Of a DNA stretch of 64,000 nt, positions 14,003 to 23,015 are shown in pieces. Position 1 is the first letter of the stretch, and each line of letters begins with the position of its first letter. Under the pieces are notes generated by a model, which had not been told where the DNA came from, made no database searches, and worked only from the letters and a program-made list of their open reading frames with translations. The DNA comes from Streptomyces sp. NBC_01296 (GTDB lineage Bacteria > Actinomycetota > Actinomycetes > Streptomycetales > Streptomycetaceae): contig NZ_CP130720.1 of assembly GCF_035984415.1 (NCBI RefSeq), positions 1,736,001 to 1,800,000 of the forward strand, written 5' to 3'. The translations under genes were made by a program, and so were the position numbers.

Positions 14003-14395
14003 TCAGACCCGGTCGATGAACACGCTCGTCGACTTCACGCGGGCCACGGCCCGTGCGCCCACCTCGAGGCCGAGCTCCTCCACCGCCTCGCGCGTCAGCA
14101 GCGACACGATGCGGTGGGGACCGGCCTGGATCTCGACCTGGGCGTCGACGGTACCGAGCTTGACGGCGGTGACGATGCCCGGGAAGGCGTTGCGCGCCGA
14201 GGTGTACGGGGCGTCCTCGGCGTCGCCGCCCTCCTGGGCGGCCTCCACGCAGAACGCGGCCAGGTCCGGCCCGTCCACCATCCGCCGCGTGCCCTCCCGG
14301 CGGGTGGGGAACCGCTCGGCATCCGCCCAGCGCCGGGCCGTGTCGACGCTCACGCCGAGCAGCCGCGCAGCCTGGCCGATCGTGTAGGACTCCAT
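14003..14395 (-). CDS. Helix-turn-helix protein with Mop/TOBE molybdate-binding domain
   Basis: 130 aa. Residues 1-55 are a MerR/excisionase-type helix-turn-helix (YTIGQAARLLGVSVDTARRW). Residues 66-130 are a single TOBE/Mop domain (SARNAFPGIVTAVKLGTVDA ... AGPHRIVSLLTREAVEELGL ... VKSTSVFIDR), which in related proteins binds molybdate or tungstate. The fusion is common in actinobacteria, often beside modABC. No molybdate transport genes are in this window. A role in molybdenum homeostasis as a regulator or storage protein is inferred from the domains. Confidence 0.88.
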   Translation of the reverse strand: MESYTIGQAARLLGVSVDTARRWADAERFPTRREGTRRMVDGPDLAAFCVEAAQEGGDAEDAPYTSARNAFPGIVTAVKLGTVDAQVEIQAGPHRIVSLLTREAVEELGLEVGARAVARVKSTSVFIDRV

Positions 14396-14441
14396 GACCG
14401 CAGCTTAGAGGGCCGCCCGACCTCGATCCGCCGGACACCCC

Positions 14442-15362
14442 CTAAGCGGGCCGGGACCCGGCCTGGCGCAGTGCCTCGGCCGCCGCGGCCGCGATCACCT
14501 CCGCCACCCTCGACAGCGCCGGGGAGTCGAGCTTCCACTGCTGCCAGTACAGCGGCACGTCCAGCGGCCGCCCCGGCACCAGCAGCACCAGCCCGCCCGC
14601 GCGCACCAGGGGCTCCGCCTGCGGCTCGGGCACCAGTCCCCAGCCCAGCCCGGCCGCCACCGCGTCGCAGAACCCCTCCGAGGTCGGCACGTGGTGGCGC
14701 AGCGGCCCCGCCCCGGCGTCCTGATCGCCGGTCAGCGACCGTACGAACACGTCCTGGAGCACGTCGCGCCGGTCGAACACGATCACCGGGGCCTCCCGCA
14801 GGCCGTCCTCGAGCGCCCCGGCCAGGTACCGCGCCACGAATCCGGGGCTCGCCACCGGCAGGTACCGTGCCAGCCCGAGCCTGCGTACGGTGCACCCCGC
14901 GACCGGGTCCGGCGAGGAGGTGACCGCCGCCATCACCTGGCCCTCCCGCAGCAGCGCCGTCGTGTGCGACTCGTCCTCCCGGTGCAGTTCGAAGAAGACC
15001 GGCGGATCCTGCGGCACCTGCGTGAGCGCCGGCAGGAACCAGGTGGCGAGGGAGTCCGCGTTGACCGCGATCGGCAGCCGCACCGGGCCGCCCGACTCCT
15101 GCGCCATCCCGAGCTCGGCGCGCGCGTCCCGCTCCAGGCGGGCCAGCTGCCGGGCGAACCGGACCACCACCTGCCCGGACTCGGTCGCCCGGACCGGCTT
15201 CGTCCGCATCAGCAGCACCCGCCCGGTGCGCTGCTCCAGCGCCTTGACCCGCTGGCTGACGGCGGACGGGGTCACGTGCAGGGCCGCGGCCGCCGCGTCG
15301 AAGGTGCCCTCGTCGACCACGGCGAGCAGGGTCCGTACCTGGTCCAGGGGAAGTTCGTCCAT
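14442..15362 (-). CDS. lysG: LysR-family regulator of the LysG/ArgP type
   Basis: 306 aa from the ATG at 15362 (MDELPLDQVRTLLAVVDEGT). The N-terminal winged helix-turn-helix is clear (AAAALHVTPSAVSQRVKALE), followed by the LysR effector-binding domain (LPIAVNADSLATWFLPAL). The phrase ALEQRTGRVLLMRTKPVRAT is characteristic of the ArgP/LysG branch, which senses lysine, arginine or histidine and switches on the adjacent exporter. It is divergent from lysE across 69 bp, the classic arrangement. The T/A-rich part of that gap, around 15380-15405, likely holds its binding site. Confidence 0.94.
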   Translation of the reverse strand: MDELPLDQVRTLLAVVDEGTFDAAAAALHVTPSAVSQRVKALEQRTGRVLLMRTKPVRATESGQVVVRFARQLARLERDARAELGMAQESGGPVRLPIAVNADSLATWFLPALTQVPQDPPVFFELHREDESHTTALLREGQVMAAVTSSPDPVAGCTVRRLGLARYLPVASPGFVARYLAGALEDGLREAPVIVFDRRDVLQDVFVRSLTGDQDAGAGPLRHHVPTSEGFCDAVAAGLGWGLVPEPQAEPLVRAGGLVLLVPGRPLDVPLYWQQWKLDSPALSRVAEVIAAAAAEALRQAGSRPA

Positions 15363-15431
15363 CACGAGCGCTAAGGGTACGTAAAAATCTTTAGCTGTAC
15401 TGAAACCACGCGGCTGCCTACGGTCGAAGAC

Positions 15432-16055
15432 ATGACACACGGCATCATCGCGGCGGCACTCGCCGGCTTCGGCACCGGACTCTCCCTCATCGTCGCCATC
15501 GGCGCACAGAACGCCTTCGTCCTGCGGCAGGGGGCCCGTCGGCAGGCCGTCCTCGCCGTGGTCGCGATCTGCGCGGTCTCCGACGCGGTCCTCATCGCCC
15601 TCGGCGTCGCCGGGGTCGGCGCCTTCGTCACCGCCTGGCCGGCCGCCCTGACCGCCGTCGCCATCGCCGGCGGCGCCTTCCTGATCGCCTACGGATTCCT
15701 CGCCGCCCGCCGGGTGCTGCGGCCCACCCCGGGCGCCGCCCTGGACACCGCGGGGGCCACCGCCGGGTCCCGCCGCCGCGCCGTGCTGACCTGCCTGGCC
15801 ATGACCTGGCTCAACCCGCACGTCTACCTGGACACCGTCCTGCTGCTCGGCTCCCTCGCCGCCGACCGCGGCGACCTGCGCTGGGCCTTCGGCATCGGGG
15901 CGGGGCTGGCCAGCCTGATCTGGTTCGGCACGCTCGGCTACGGCGCCCGGCTGCTGAGCGGACTGCTGGCGCGCCCCTCGGCCTGGCGGGTGCTGGACGG
16001 GCTCGTCGCGGCGACCATGGTCACGATGGGCGGGATGCTCCTGGCCCGGGCCTGA
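15432..16055 (+). CDS. lysE: LysE-family amino acid exporter
   Basis: 207 aa with about six hydrophobic segments. The N-terminus ALAGFGTGLSLIVAIGAQNA FVL and the central CLAMTWLNPHVYLDTVLLLG are LysE signatures. It would export basic amino acids (lysine, arginine) when intracellular levels rise, for example on growth with peptides. The divergent neighbour is its activator lysG. Length fits the family and no anomalies are seen. Confidence 0.94.
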   Translation: MTHGIIAAALAGFGTGLSLIVAIGAQNAFVLRQGARRQAVLAVVAICAVSDAVLIALGVAGVGAFVTAWPAALTAVAIAGGAFLIAYGFLAARRVLRPTPGAALDTAGATAGSRRRAVLTCLAMTWLNPHVYLDTVLLLGSLAADRGDLRWAFGIGAGLASLIWFGTLGYGARLLSGLLARPSAWRVLDGLVAATMVTMGGMLLARA

Positions 16056-16152
16056 CCGCGGACCGTGGAGCGCGGAGCGCGGCGGCCCGCGCGGGGTACG
16101 GATCCGCCCCGTGGATCCGCCCCGTACCGCCGCACGACCACAGGAGCCCGCA

Positions 16153-17271
16153 GTGCCCGACCGCCCGGCCGACCGGCCGACCGACCACCCCTCCCCCGAC
16201 GCGGTGCGCGCGTACTACGCCGCCCGGCCCTCCCCCCTCGTCGCCGCCACCGGCATCGTGCTGGACACCGACGGGCGGGTGCTCGTCCTGACGCCCTCGT
16301 ACAAGGCGGACCTGGAGCTGCCGGGCGGCACGGTCGAGGACACCGAGACCCCGGAGGAAGGGCTGGCCCGCGAGCTGAAGGAGGAGCTGGACCTCGCCGT
16401 GCCGGTCGGCCGGCTGCTCGCCGTGGACTCCCGGCGGCCCGGCGCGCTCGGCCGCTCCCTCATCGCCCACGTCCACCTCGTGGGGCCGCTCTCGCCGGAG
16501 CAGGCTGCCGCGATCTCCTTCGCGGACGGCGAGGTCACAGCGGCCCGCTGGCTCCCGCCGCACGAGGCGTACGCGGCGCTGCCCGCCCGGATCGCGCCCC
16601 GGCTGCGCGCCGGCCTGGACGCCCTGTACTCCGGCTCCCTCGCGCACCTCGTCGACGGCGTGGCCCAGCCCGGCTCCCCGGCCGGGCTGGACCCGGCGCG
16701 GCGTACGGCCCTCGAGCACGCCGGGTCCTTCGACGCCGCGAGCCACCGGGCCTCCCGCCCCAAGGCCCTCACGGCGGCGAGCGTGCTGTTCACCGACTCC
16801 GCCGGCGGGATCCTGCTGGTGGAGCCCTCGTACGGCAGGCCGGGCCGGTGGAACCTGCCGGGCGGCGGCATCGACAGCGACCTGGGCGAGACCCCGCGGG
16901 CCGCCGCCCGGCGGGAGGTGCACGAGGAGCTCGGCCTCGACCTCGAACCGGGCCGGCTGCTCGGCGTGAACTGGGCCCACAAGCACGGCTATCCGGCCCG
17001 CATCCGCTTCCTCTACGACGGCGGGGTCCTGGACGGCGCCGCGCTGGCCCGGATCCGGCTCGCCCCGTTCGAACTGCTCCGCTGGCGGGCGGTGCCGGCC
17101 GCGGAGCTGCGCCCCCTGGTCAAACCGTCCCTGCGTCGCCAGATCGAGGCCTGCCTGCGCGCCCGCACCGAGGGCACGGGCCCACTGGAACTCCACGCCG
17201 GACGCCCGGCCGGCGCCCCCCGCAAGAGGAAGGAGGACGCCGGAGGAAAGGCGGACAAGGGGAAGGGGTAG
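16153..17271 (+). CDS. Protein with two Nudix hydrolase domains
   Basis: 372 aa from a GTG at 16153, chosen for AGGAG six bases upstream. The first Nudix domain (about 30-165) has the box GTVEDTETPEEGLARELKEE, whose usual EExG is EELD. The second (about 215-345) has LPGGGIDSDLGETPRAAARR followed by EVHEELGL, with two extra residues before the ETP segment. Nudix enzymes hydrolyse nucleoside diphosphates linked to another moiety. The tail is lysine-rich (KRKEDAGGKADKGKG). Tandem Nudix proteins are less common than single ones; substrate unknown. Confidence 0.85.
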   Translation: MPDRPADRPTDHPSPDAVRAYYAARPSPLVAATGIVLDTDGRVLVLTPSYKADLELPGGTVEDTETPEEGLARELKEELDLAVPVGRLLAVDSRRPGALGRSLIAHVHLVGPLSPEQAAAISFADGEVTAARWLPPHEAYAALPARIAPRLRAGLDALYSGSLAHLVDGVAQPGSPAGLDPARRTALEHAGSFDAASHRASRPKALTAASVLFTDSAGGILLVEPSYGRPGRWNLPGGGIDSDLGETPRAAARREVHEELGLDLEPGRLLGVNWAHKHGYPARIRFLYDGGVLDGAALARIRLAPFELLRWRAVPAAELRPLVKPSLRRQIEACLRARTEGTGPLELHAGRPAGAPRKRKEDAGGKADKGKG

Positions 17272-17364
17272 CAGAAACGAACGCGCCACTGGTCCATCCG
17301 GACGGCATCGTGGCGTGGCGCGCGGGCGAGGGGGCCGGCTCACGCATCGTCGAACCAGACAGTC

Positions 17365-17393
17365 CACGCACACGCACACGCACACGCGCACGC
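17365..17393. repeat. Hexamer tandem repeat upstream of the DHA2 exporter
   Basis: About 4.8 copies of CACGCA end 42 bp before the exporter's start codon, in its leader or promoter. Slipped-strand changes here could alter spacing and expression. Confidence 0.8.
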
Positions 17394-17435
17394 ATTCTCG
17401 CCAGCGAGAACGAGCGGAACCCATGGAGTACCACC

Positions 17436-18953
17436 ATGTCCGCAGAGCCGACCCGCCCCGGAACCAGTACCACTCCAGCCGTCCCCACCACCGCCGCGCA
17501 GCCCGATCCGCGCCGGTGGTGGATCCTTGCCGTCATCGGCCTCGCCCAGCTCATGGTGGTCCTCGACGCCACCATCGTGAACATCGCCCTGCCTTCCGCC
17601 CAGGCCGACCTCGGGTTCTCCGACGACCAGCGGCAGTGGGTGGTGACCTCGTACGCGATCACCTTCGGCAGTCTGCTGCTGCTCGGCGGGCGGCTGGCCG
17701 ACAAGTTCGGGCGGCGGCGGGCCTTCCTCATCGGGCAGATCGGCTTCGCCGCGGCCTCCGCGGTCGGCGGGGCCGCCGCCACCTTCGGGATCCTCGTCAC
17801 GGCCCGCTCCCTGCAAGGCGTGTTCGCGGCGCTGCTGGCTCCTGCCGCGCTCTCGCTGCTCACCACGACGTTCTCCGCCCCCGCCGAACGCGGCAAGGCC
17901 TTCGGCGTGTTCGGATCGCTGGCCGCGTCCGGGGGCGCCGTGGGGCTGCTGCTGGGCGGGTTCCTCACCGAGCACCTGAGCTGGCGCTCGACCATGTACG
18001 TGAACCTGCTCTTCGCCGCCGTCGCCGTCGTCGGCGGTGTGCTGCTGCTCAAGCGCCCGGCGCCGACCACCCCTCCCCGGCTGGACCTGCCGGGCACGCT
18101 GCTCGCCTCGTCCGGGCTGTTCTGCCTGGTCTACGGCCTGGCCAAGGCCGGCTCGCACAGCTGGCAGTCCGTGCACACCCTGGGCTTCCTGGCCACCGCC
18201 GCCGTCCTGCTCACCGCGTTCGTCTGGTGGCAGGGGCGGAGTCCGCACCCGCTGCTGCCGCTGCGGATCGTGCTCGACCGGGTCCGGGGTACGGCGCTCA
18301 CGTCCGTGTTCATCACCGGGGTCGGCATGTTCGGCGTGTTCCTGTTCCTGACGTACTACCTGCAGCACACCCGCGGCTACAGCCCGGCCAGGACCGGCCT
18401 GGCCTTCATGCCGATGTCCGGCTGCACCATGATCGGTGCGATCGGCAGCAACATGGGGCTGCTCGGCAGGATCGGCGGGCGCCCGCGCATCGTCACCGGG
18501 ATGCTGCTGTCGGCGTGCGGCATGGCCTGGCTGGCGACCCTGACGGCGACCGGCTCGTACGTCGCGGACGTCCTGCCGGGCCAGGTGGCCACGGGGCTGG
18601 GCATGGGCCTGATCACGGCCGCCGCGATGAACCTCGGCACGGCGGGCATCGACCCGCGGGACGCCGGCGTCGGCTCCGCGACGGTCAATGCCATGCGGCA
18701 GACGGGCGGCTCCGTCGGCACGGCGCTCATGAGCACCCTTGCCGCCGGAGCCGTCGCCCGCTCCCTGGCGGGCCGGCAGCCCACGCCGGAGCTGATGGCG
18801 CGGGCTGCCCTGGAGAGTTACCACACGGTCTTCACGGCATCGGCGGCGATCTTCGCCGTCGGCGCGGTGCTGACCCTGCTCCTGCTTCCCGGCGGCCTGT
18901 CCGTGGAGCGCGCGCACGGCGCGCCCGGAGGCCGCCGCCCGTCAGCGCGGTGA
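17436..18953 (+). CDS. DHA2-family MFS drug exporter (14 TM)
   Basis: 505 aa from the ATG at 17436 with GGAG seven bases upstream. The protein has the pattern of EmrB/QacA exporters: motif D1 around LAQLMVVLDATIVNIALPSA, motif A as GGRLADKFGRRRAF, and motif C as GGAVGLLLGGFLTEHL SWR. Fourteen hydrophobic segments can be counted. It would expel a lipophilic or cationic compound using the proton gradient; the substrate is unknown and there is no adjacent TetR gene. Its 3' end overlaps the 3' end of the convergent gene by 12 bp. Confidence 0.93.
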   Translation: MSAEPTRPGTSTTPAVPTTAAQPDPRRWWILAVIGLAQLMVVLDATIVNIALPSAQADLGFSDDQRQWVVTSYAITFGSLLLLGGRLADKFGRRRAFLIGQIGFAAASAVGGAAATFGILVTARSLQGVFAALLAPAALSLLTTTFSAPAERGKAFGVFGSLAASGGAVGLLLGGFLTEHLSWRSTMYVNLLFAAVAVVGGVLLLKRPAPTTPPRLDLPGTLLASSGLFCLVYGLAKAGSHSWQSVHTLGFLATAAVLLTAFVWWQGRSPHPLLPLRIVLDRVRGTALTSVFITGVGMFGVFLFLTYYLQHTRGYSPARTGLAFMPMSGCTMIGAIGSNMGLLGRIGGRPRIVTGMLLSACGMAWLATLTATGSYVADVLPGQVATGLGMGLITAAAMNLGTAGIDPRDAGVGSATVNAMRQTGGSVGTALMSTLAAGAVARSLAGRQPTPELMARAALESYHTVFTASAAIFAVGAVLTLLLLPGGLSVERAHGAPGGRRPSAR

Positions 18954-19928
18954 GTGGGCGCCGGGGGCCATCGGGGAGGCGGGCTTGGCGGGGGTCATCG
19001 GAGCCGCCGGGGAGGCCGGCTTGGCGGGGGCCATCGGAGCCGCGGGCGAGGCCGGCTTGGCGGGGGACGCCGGGGCGGCGGGAGAGACCGGGGAGACCGG
19101 CGCGGTCGGGGTCGACGGAGCCGCCTCGGTGGACGGGCAGTTCGCCAGCGAGCTGCGGACCCGGTCGCCGGTCGAGAAGTGCTTCACCCGGCAGGAGTTG
19201 GTCCCGATCCCGCCGTCGACCTGGCCGTAGCCCGGTCCGATGGTCAGGACGGTGTCGTTCAGGCCGCGGACCGTGTCGTCGCCGGGACCGCCCTGGACGA
19301 TGCCAGCGGACTCGGCGCCGACCGACTTGGGCTCGATGACGTCGTTCTGGCTGCCGCCGAGGACCCGGCCGCCGAGGTCGACGTTGCCCGTGCGGATCAG
19401 GTCGCTGCCGTCGTTGCCGAAGACCTGGCCGCCGCCGCGCTCGTACTCGCCGGGCTGGCCCATCACGCTGCCCGTGGTGATCTTGTCGTCGCCGTGGTCG
19501 CCGTAGACGCTGGCTCCGTGGTCCGCGGTGCCCACGACGAGGGCGGTGATGATGGTGTCGTTGCCGGCGCCGCCGCGCACCGACGAGTTGCCGTTGCGCG
19601 GGGAGAGGTTGTTGACCTGGAGCGTGTCGTCGCCCTCGCCGCCGAGCACCTGGGCGTCGATGAGCATGCCCTTGACGCGGATGTTGTCGTTGCCGCCACC
19701 GCCGTAGATGATCGCGTTCTCGACGTCGTTCTCGCACAGGATCGTGTCGTCGGCCGACGTGCCGCGCACCTCCTGTCCGGGCGGGGCCTCGACACCGTTG
19801 ACGTAGCACCAGTGGGACGGCAGGGGTTCGGCGGCCCGTGCAGGTCCCGCGGCGAACGAGGCGGCCACAGCGACCGTGCCGGCCAGGGTGTACGAGGCGG
19901 CACGCAGGGTGCGGCGAGTACGCAACAT
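18942..19928 (-). CDS. Secreted Asp/Gly-repeat (RTX-like) protein with Pro/Ala tail
   Basis: 328 aa from the ATG at 19928. A signal peptide spans about 1-32 (YTLAGTVAVAASFAAGPARA A). Residues about 55-240 contain degenerate GGxGxD-type calcium-binding repeats (YGGGGNDNIRV, LGGEGDDTLQV, RGGAGNDTIIT, QGGPGDDTVRG). Two cysteine pairs are likely (HWCYVN/TILCEN and NSCRVK/ANCPST). The last 55 residues are tandem PASPAAPMAPAK-like units, probably a wall-spanning or flexible tail. No catalytic domain is visible, so the function is unknown. The stop lies inside the exporter gene on the other strand. Confidence 0.85.
   Translation of the reverse strand: MLRTRRTLRAASYTLAGTVAVAASFAAGPARAAEPLPSHWCYVNGVEAPPGQEVRGTSADDTILCENDVENAIIYGGGGNDNIRVKGMLIDAQVLGGEGDDTLQVNNLSPRNGNSSVRGGAGNDTIITALVVGTADHGASVYGDHGDDKITTGSVMGQPGEYERGGGQVFGNDGSDLIRTGNVDLGGRVLGGSQNDVIEPKSVGAESAGIVQGGPGDDTVRGLNDTVLTIGPGYGQVDGGIGTNSCRVKHFSTGDRVRSSLANCPSTEAAPSTPTAPVSPVSPAAPASPAKPASPAAPMAPAKPASPAAPMTPAKPASPMAPGAHSPR
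18958..19080. repeat. In-gene repeat coding the Pro/Ala-rich tail
   Basis: Three 36-39-bp units, reading on the plus strand as GAGGCCGGCTTGGCGGGGG-like blocks, encode the PASPA(K)PM tail of the secreted Asp/Gly-repeat protein. Unit number probably differs between strains. Confidence 0.8.
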
Positions 19929-19981
19929 CGATTTTTCTCCCGAGCATGGGGGTGGGTGGGGATGTGGTGCGGTGTCGGTCG

Positions 19982-20518
19982 TCAGGACAGCTCGTGGCGC
20001 AGCGGTGTGAGCTGTTCGATGTCGTAGCGAATCCGCAGGTCGCGGATCGCTGCGGGATCCGGGGTGGCGCTCGTGTCGAGCAGCTCGAGGAGCTCCTCGA
20101 AGTACCGCTCGTGATCGGGCGGCGGTGAGGCCTGGAAGAACATCCGGGCCGGTTCGCCGGTGGGGTTCGCGAAGGCGTGCGGACAACCGGGCGGAACCAC
20201 GATGACGGTTCCGGGCGTGGCACGGACGACCTGACGTCCGTCGAGCGCTTCCCAGTGTCTCCAGTCGTCCCCGGAACGCACGCGCGGCTCGAAGGCCATG
20301 ACGTCGAGTTCACCCTCCAGGACGTAGAACAGCTCTTCGCTCCGGGTGTGCAGGTGTGCCCCGACGTCGAAACCGGGCGGTACGACGACCTCGAAGCTCG
20401 AGGCCACCGAGGAGTGCTCCCCGGTGACCTTGAACGTGACCTGCTGGGCGTCGGTGTGCAGCGTGCGGCCGTGACCCGGTGGGACGAGCAGCCCGTCGCG
20501 GGCGATGTGCGCGGTCAT
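19982..20518 (-). CDS. momA: Cupin monooxygenase-like protein of the THN/flaviolin cluster
   Basis: 178 aa. A single cupin barrel is visible with the metal-binding motif GAHLHTRSEELFYVLEGELD (two His, one Glu) and the second motif VPPGCPHAFANP. In other streptomycetes a cupin beside rppA (MomA) oxidises 1,3,6,8-tetrahydroxynaphthalene (THN) to flaviolin; position and size support that role here. The start codon overlaps the P450 stop by 4 bp (ATGA), so translation is probably coupled. It is the last gene of the rppA-P450-cupin operon. Confidence 0.82.
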   Translation of the reverse strand: MTAHIARDGLLVPPGHGRTLHTDAQQVTFKVTGEHSSVASSFEVVVPPGFDVGAHLHTRSEELFYVLEGELDVMAFEPRVRSGDDWRHWEALDGRQVVRATPGTVIVVPPGCPHAFANPTGEPARMFFQASPPPDHERYFEELLELLDTSATPDPAAIRDLRIRYDIEQLTPLRHELS

Positions 20519-21732
20519 GACCAGGTCACGGGCAGACCTTCGGGCCCGCGGATGAGGGCGCCGGGCCGCCAGCCCAGTTCGCTCGCAGGGACGCTGAAGC
20601 GCAGGTCCGCGAAGCGGTCGAGCAGCGCGTCCACGAGGAGTTCGGACTCGAGGCGGGCCAGCATGTTCCCGGGACAGAAGTGGGGTCCGTACCCGAAGGA
20701 GACGTGCGGGTTGGGGCTGCGGTCCAGCTGCAGCTCGTCGGGGTCGGGGAAGACGTCCGGGTCGCGGTTGGCCGCGAGGTAGGAGACGTAGATCGCTTCG
20801 CCCGCCCGGATGAGCTGGCCGGCCACGGTGACGTCCTCGAGGGCGATCCGGGAGAGGCCGACGGCGTTGCGGTGCGGGATGTAGCGCAGCAGCTCGTTGA
20901 TGGCCGAGGGGCGCAGCGCGGGATCGCTCCTCATCCGCTCCATCAGGTCCGGCCGCGTGAGCAGGATGTAGACCATGTTGCCCACGTTGTTGGTGACGGC
21001 CTCGCCCCCGATCTGGATGAGCAGGGCGAGTCCGGTGGCCTCCTCGGCGGTGACCTCGCCGGCCTCGACGGCCTTGACGAGGAGCCCGATGACGCTGTCA
21101 CCGCCGGCCACTTCCCCGTTGCGCATGCGCCCGCCCAGGTAGGCGCACATGTCGTTCTTCGCCTGCTCGCTGCGTTCGGCGCCCTGGGCCGAGGAGAGGA
21201 TCAGGCTGGTCCATTCGTGGACCAGGGGCCGGTCGCTCTCCGGGACGCCCATCAGCTCGCACACGACGGCGAGCGGGAAGGGCGCGAGCAGGCGCTCGGT
21301 CAGGTCCACGGGCGGGCCGTCGCGCAGGATCCCGTCGACGAGGGTGTCGAGCATGTCCCTGGCCCGGCTGCGCAGGGACTCCACCCCGCTGGTGGTGAAG
21401 GCCGCGGCGACGGTGCGCCGCAGCCGGGTGTGGTCGGGCGGGTCCTCGAACCCGACCGCGCCCGGCGCGGGGATGAAGTGGGGGGCCAGCCGGGTGACGT
21501 CGTGTTCCGCGACCAGCTTTCGGCTGAACCGGGGATCGTTGGCCACCATGCGCACGTCGTCGAACCGGCAGACGAGCCAGGCCCACCCGCTTCCGTTCGG
21601 CAGGCGGATCCGGGTGATCGGACCCGCCTGCATCAGTTCGGCGAGGACGGGGTCGAAGTCGACCCCGTCCAGGGCCGGGGTGGGCCAGTGCGTGATGGGT
21701 GGCCTTGCGGTTGCGGGGCCGTCCTTCAGCAT
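20515..21732 (-). CDS. Cytochrome P450, CYP158A-like (flaviolin coupling)
   Basis: 405 aa. The heme-binding loop FGYGPHFCPGNMLARLE contains the cysteine ligand; the ExxR motif is INELLRYIP. The I-helix reads QIGGEAVTNNVGN, where the usual acid-alcohol pair (E/D-T) is replaced. That feature is known for CYP158A2, which couples flaviolin molecules into pigments. The gene follows rppA by 16 bp and overlaps the cupin gene by 4 bp. Role: oxidative dimerisation or polymerisation of the THN product into a protective brown pigment. It is soluble and needs ferredoxin partners encoded elsewhere. Confidence 0.9.
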   Translation of the reverse strand: MLKDGPATARPPITHWPTPALDGVDFDPVLAELMQAGPITRIRLPNGSGWAWLVCRFDDVRMVANDPRFSRKLVAEHDVTRLAPHFIPAPGAVGFEDPPDHTRLRRTVAAAFTTSGVESLRSRARDMLDTLVDGILRDGPPVDLTERLLAPFPLAVVCELMGVPESDRPLVHEWTSLILSSAQGAERSEQAKNDMCAYLGGRMRNGEVAGGDSVIGLLVKAVEAGEVTAEEATGLALLIQIGGEAVTNNVGNMVYILLTRPDLMERMRSDPALRPSAINELLRYIPHRNAVGLSRIALEDVTVAGQLIRAGEAIYVSYLAANRDPDVFPDPDELQLDRSPNPHVSFGYGPHFCPGNMLARLESELLVDALLDRFADLRFSVPASELGWRPGALIRGPEGLPVTWS

Positions 21733-21748
21733 TCTTCGGATTCCTCCC

Positions 21749-22810
21749 TCACCCGGTCCCTCGGTCCGAGGTCCAGCTGCCCAGTGAGATCTCTGCGGTG
21801 ATGCCCGGGCCGAAACCGGCCAGCAGGCCCCGCGCGGCGTCAGCGGTGCCGTTCTCGTCGAAGAGTCGGCGCAGTGCGTCCAGGACGACGGCGCTGGCGA
21901 TGTTGCCGTACTCGGTCAGTGTGGCCCGACTGAAGCGGAATGCCTCGGGTGCCACACCGAGGTACTTGCTCAGGTCATCCAGGATGCGGGGCCCACCGGC
22001 GTGGATGATGTAGAAATCCAGTGCGGCAGCGTCCCACCCATGGGCTTTGGCGAGCTCCTTGAGGGACGGGGCGAGCGGTTCCATGGTCCCGGGCACCCGC
22101 CGGTCGAGCTTGAAGTGGAACCCGGTGGACTTGACGTCGTACATGATCCAGTCCTCTGTCTGGGGGATGATGTACGAGCTGTTGCGGTGCAGTTCCATGC
22201 CGGTGCCGCCCTTGCCGCGGACGACTGCGGCGCCGACGCCGTCGCCGAACAGGCCGTTCGAGAGCAGGTTGCCGACCTCCAGGTCACTGGGCTGGTAGCA
22301 GAGCGAGCAGAACTCGCAGGACACGATCAGCGCGTTCGCCTCGGGGTAGGCGGTGCAGAAGTCGTGGGCCCGGTTGACCGCCGCCCCGCCCGCCGCGCAG
22401 CCCAGCTGGGCGATGGGGAGCTGTTTGGTGTCCGTCCTGAAGCCCATCGCGTTGATCATCCAGGCGGTCAGCGAGGGCATCATGAAGCCCGTGCACGACA
22501 CGTAGATGATCATGTCGATGTCCTTCGCACGCAGCTGCGCGTCCTCCAGCGCCTGCCGCACCACCGCCGGGACCCGCTGCTTGGCCTCGACCTCGTACAC
22601 CGCGTTGCGCGATTCGAAACCGGGGTGCTTGAGGGTCTCCTCGATGGGGCGCACGATGTGCCGCTTCGCGACGCCGGTGTTGCGGATCAGACGCAGCGCC
22701 AGGTCGAGCTGCGGATGGTCCGCGTGCACCGAACGGCACAGATCCAGGGTCTGCTCCATCGTGATCACGTGCTCGGGCACGCACACCGTTGGCCTGCACA
22801 GAGTCGCCAT
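21749..22810 (-). CDS. rppA: Type III polyketide synthase, 1,3,6,8-tetrahydroxynaphthalene synthase
   Basis: 353 aa from the ATG at 22810 (MATLCRPTVCVPEHVITMEQ) with AAGGAGAG upstream. It aligns by eye with RppA across its length. The catalytic triad is present: Cys in QLGCAAGGAAVNRAHDFC, His in FYIIHAGGPRILDDL, Asn in LTEYGNIASAVV. The enzyme condenses five malonyl-CoA units to THN, precursor of flaviolin and melanin-like pigments. It heads the minus-strand operon and is divergent from a second P450 across about 205 bp. It is shorter than the S. coelicolor protein, lacking its C-terminal extension. Confidence 0.96.
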   Translation of the reverse strand: MATLCRPTVCVPEHVITMEQTLDLCRSVHADHPQLDLALRLIRNTGVAKRHIVRPIEETLKHPGFESRNAVYEVEAKQRVPAVVRQALEDAQLRAKDIDMIIYVSCTGFMMPSLTAWMINAMGFRTDTKQLPIAQLGCAAGGAAVNRAHDFCTAYPEANALIVSCEFCSLCYQPSDLEVGNLLSNGLFGDGVGAAVVRGKGGTGMELHRNSSYIIPQTEDWIMYDVKSTGFHFKLDRRVPGTMEPLAPSLKELAKAHGWDAAALDFYIIHAGGPRILDDLSKYLGVAPEAFRFSRATLTEYGNIASAVVLDALRRLFDENGTADAARGLLAGFGPGITAEISLGSWTSDRGTG

Positions 22811-23015
22811 GGGTGGCTCTCCTTTCGTGTCTGACACAGCCTCACGGACCTTTGGCCGATGCGCGCGCGGGACTACGGCGTTGGAGGACATGAGCCAATC
22901 CGGTGACGCTGCGCCGAGGAGGCAGCGGAGCGTGTGACGAGAGGGAAGGGATGGCGGTGCCGATTTCCCGCGGAATCGCGCCTTGGGGGGTGACATCCAC
23001 GCAGGGAGATGAACC
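22811..23015. promoter_or_regulatory. Divergent promoter region of the rppA cluster
   Basis: This 205-bp gap must contain promoters for rppA (leftward) and the second P450 (rightward). It has the rppA Shine-Dalgarno AAGGAGAG near its left end and GGGAG before the P450 start at its right end. No clear operator palindrome was found. Confidence 0.6.
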
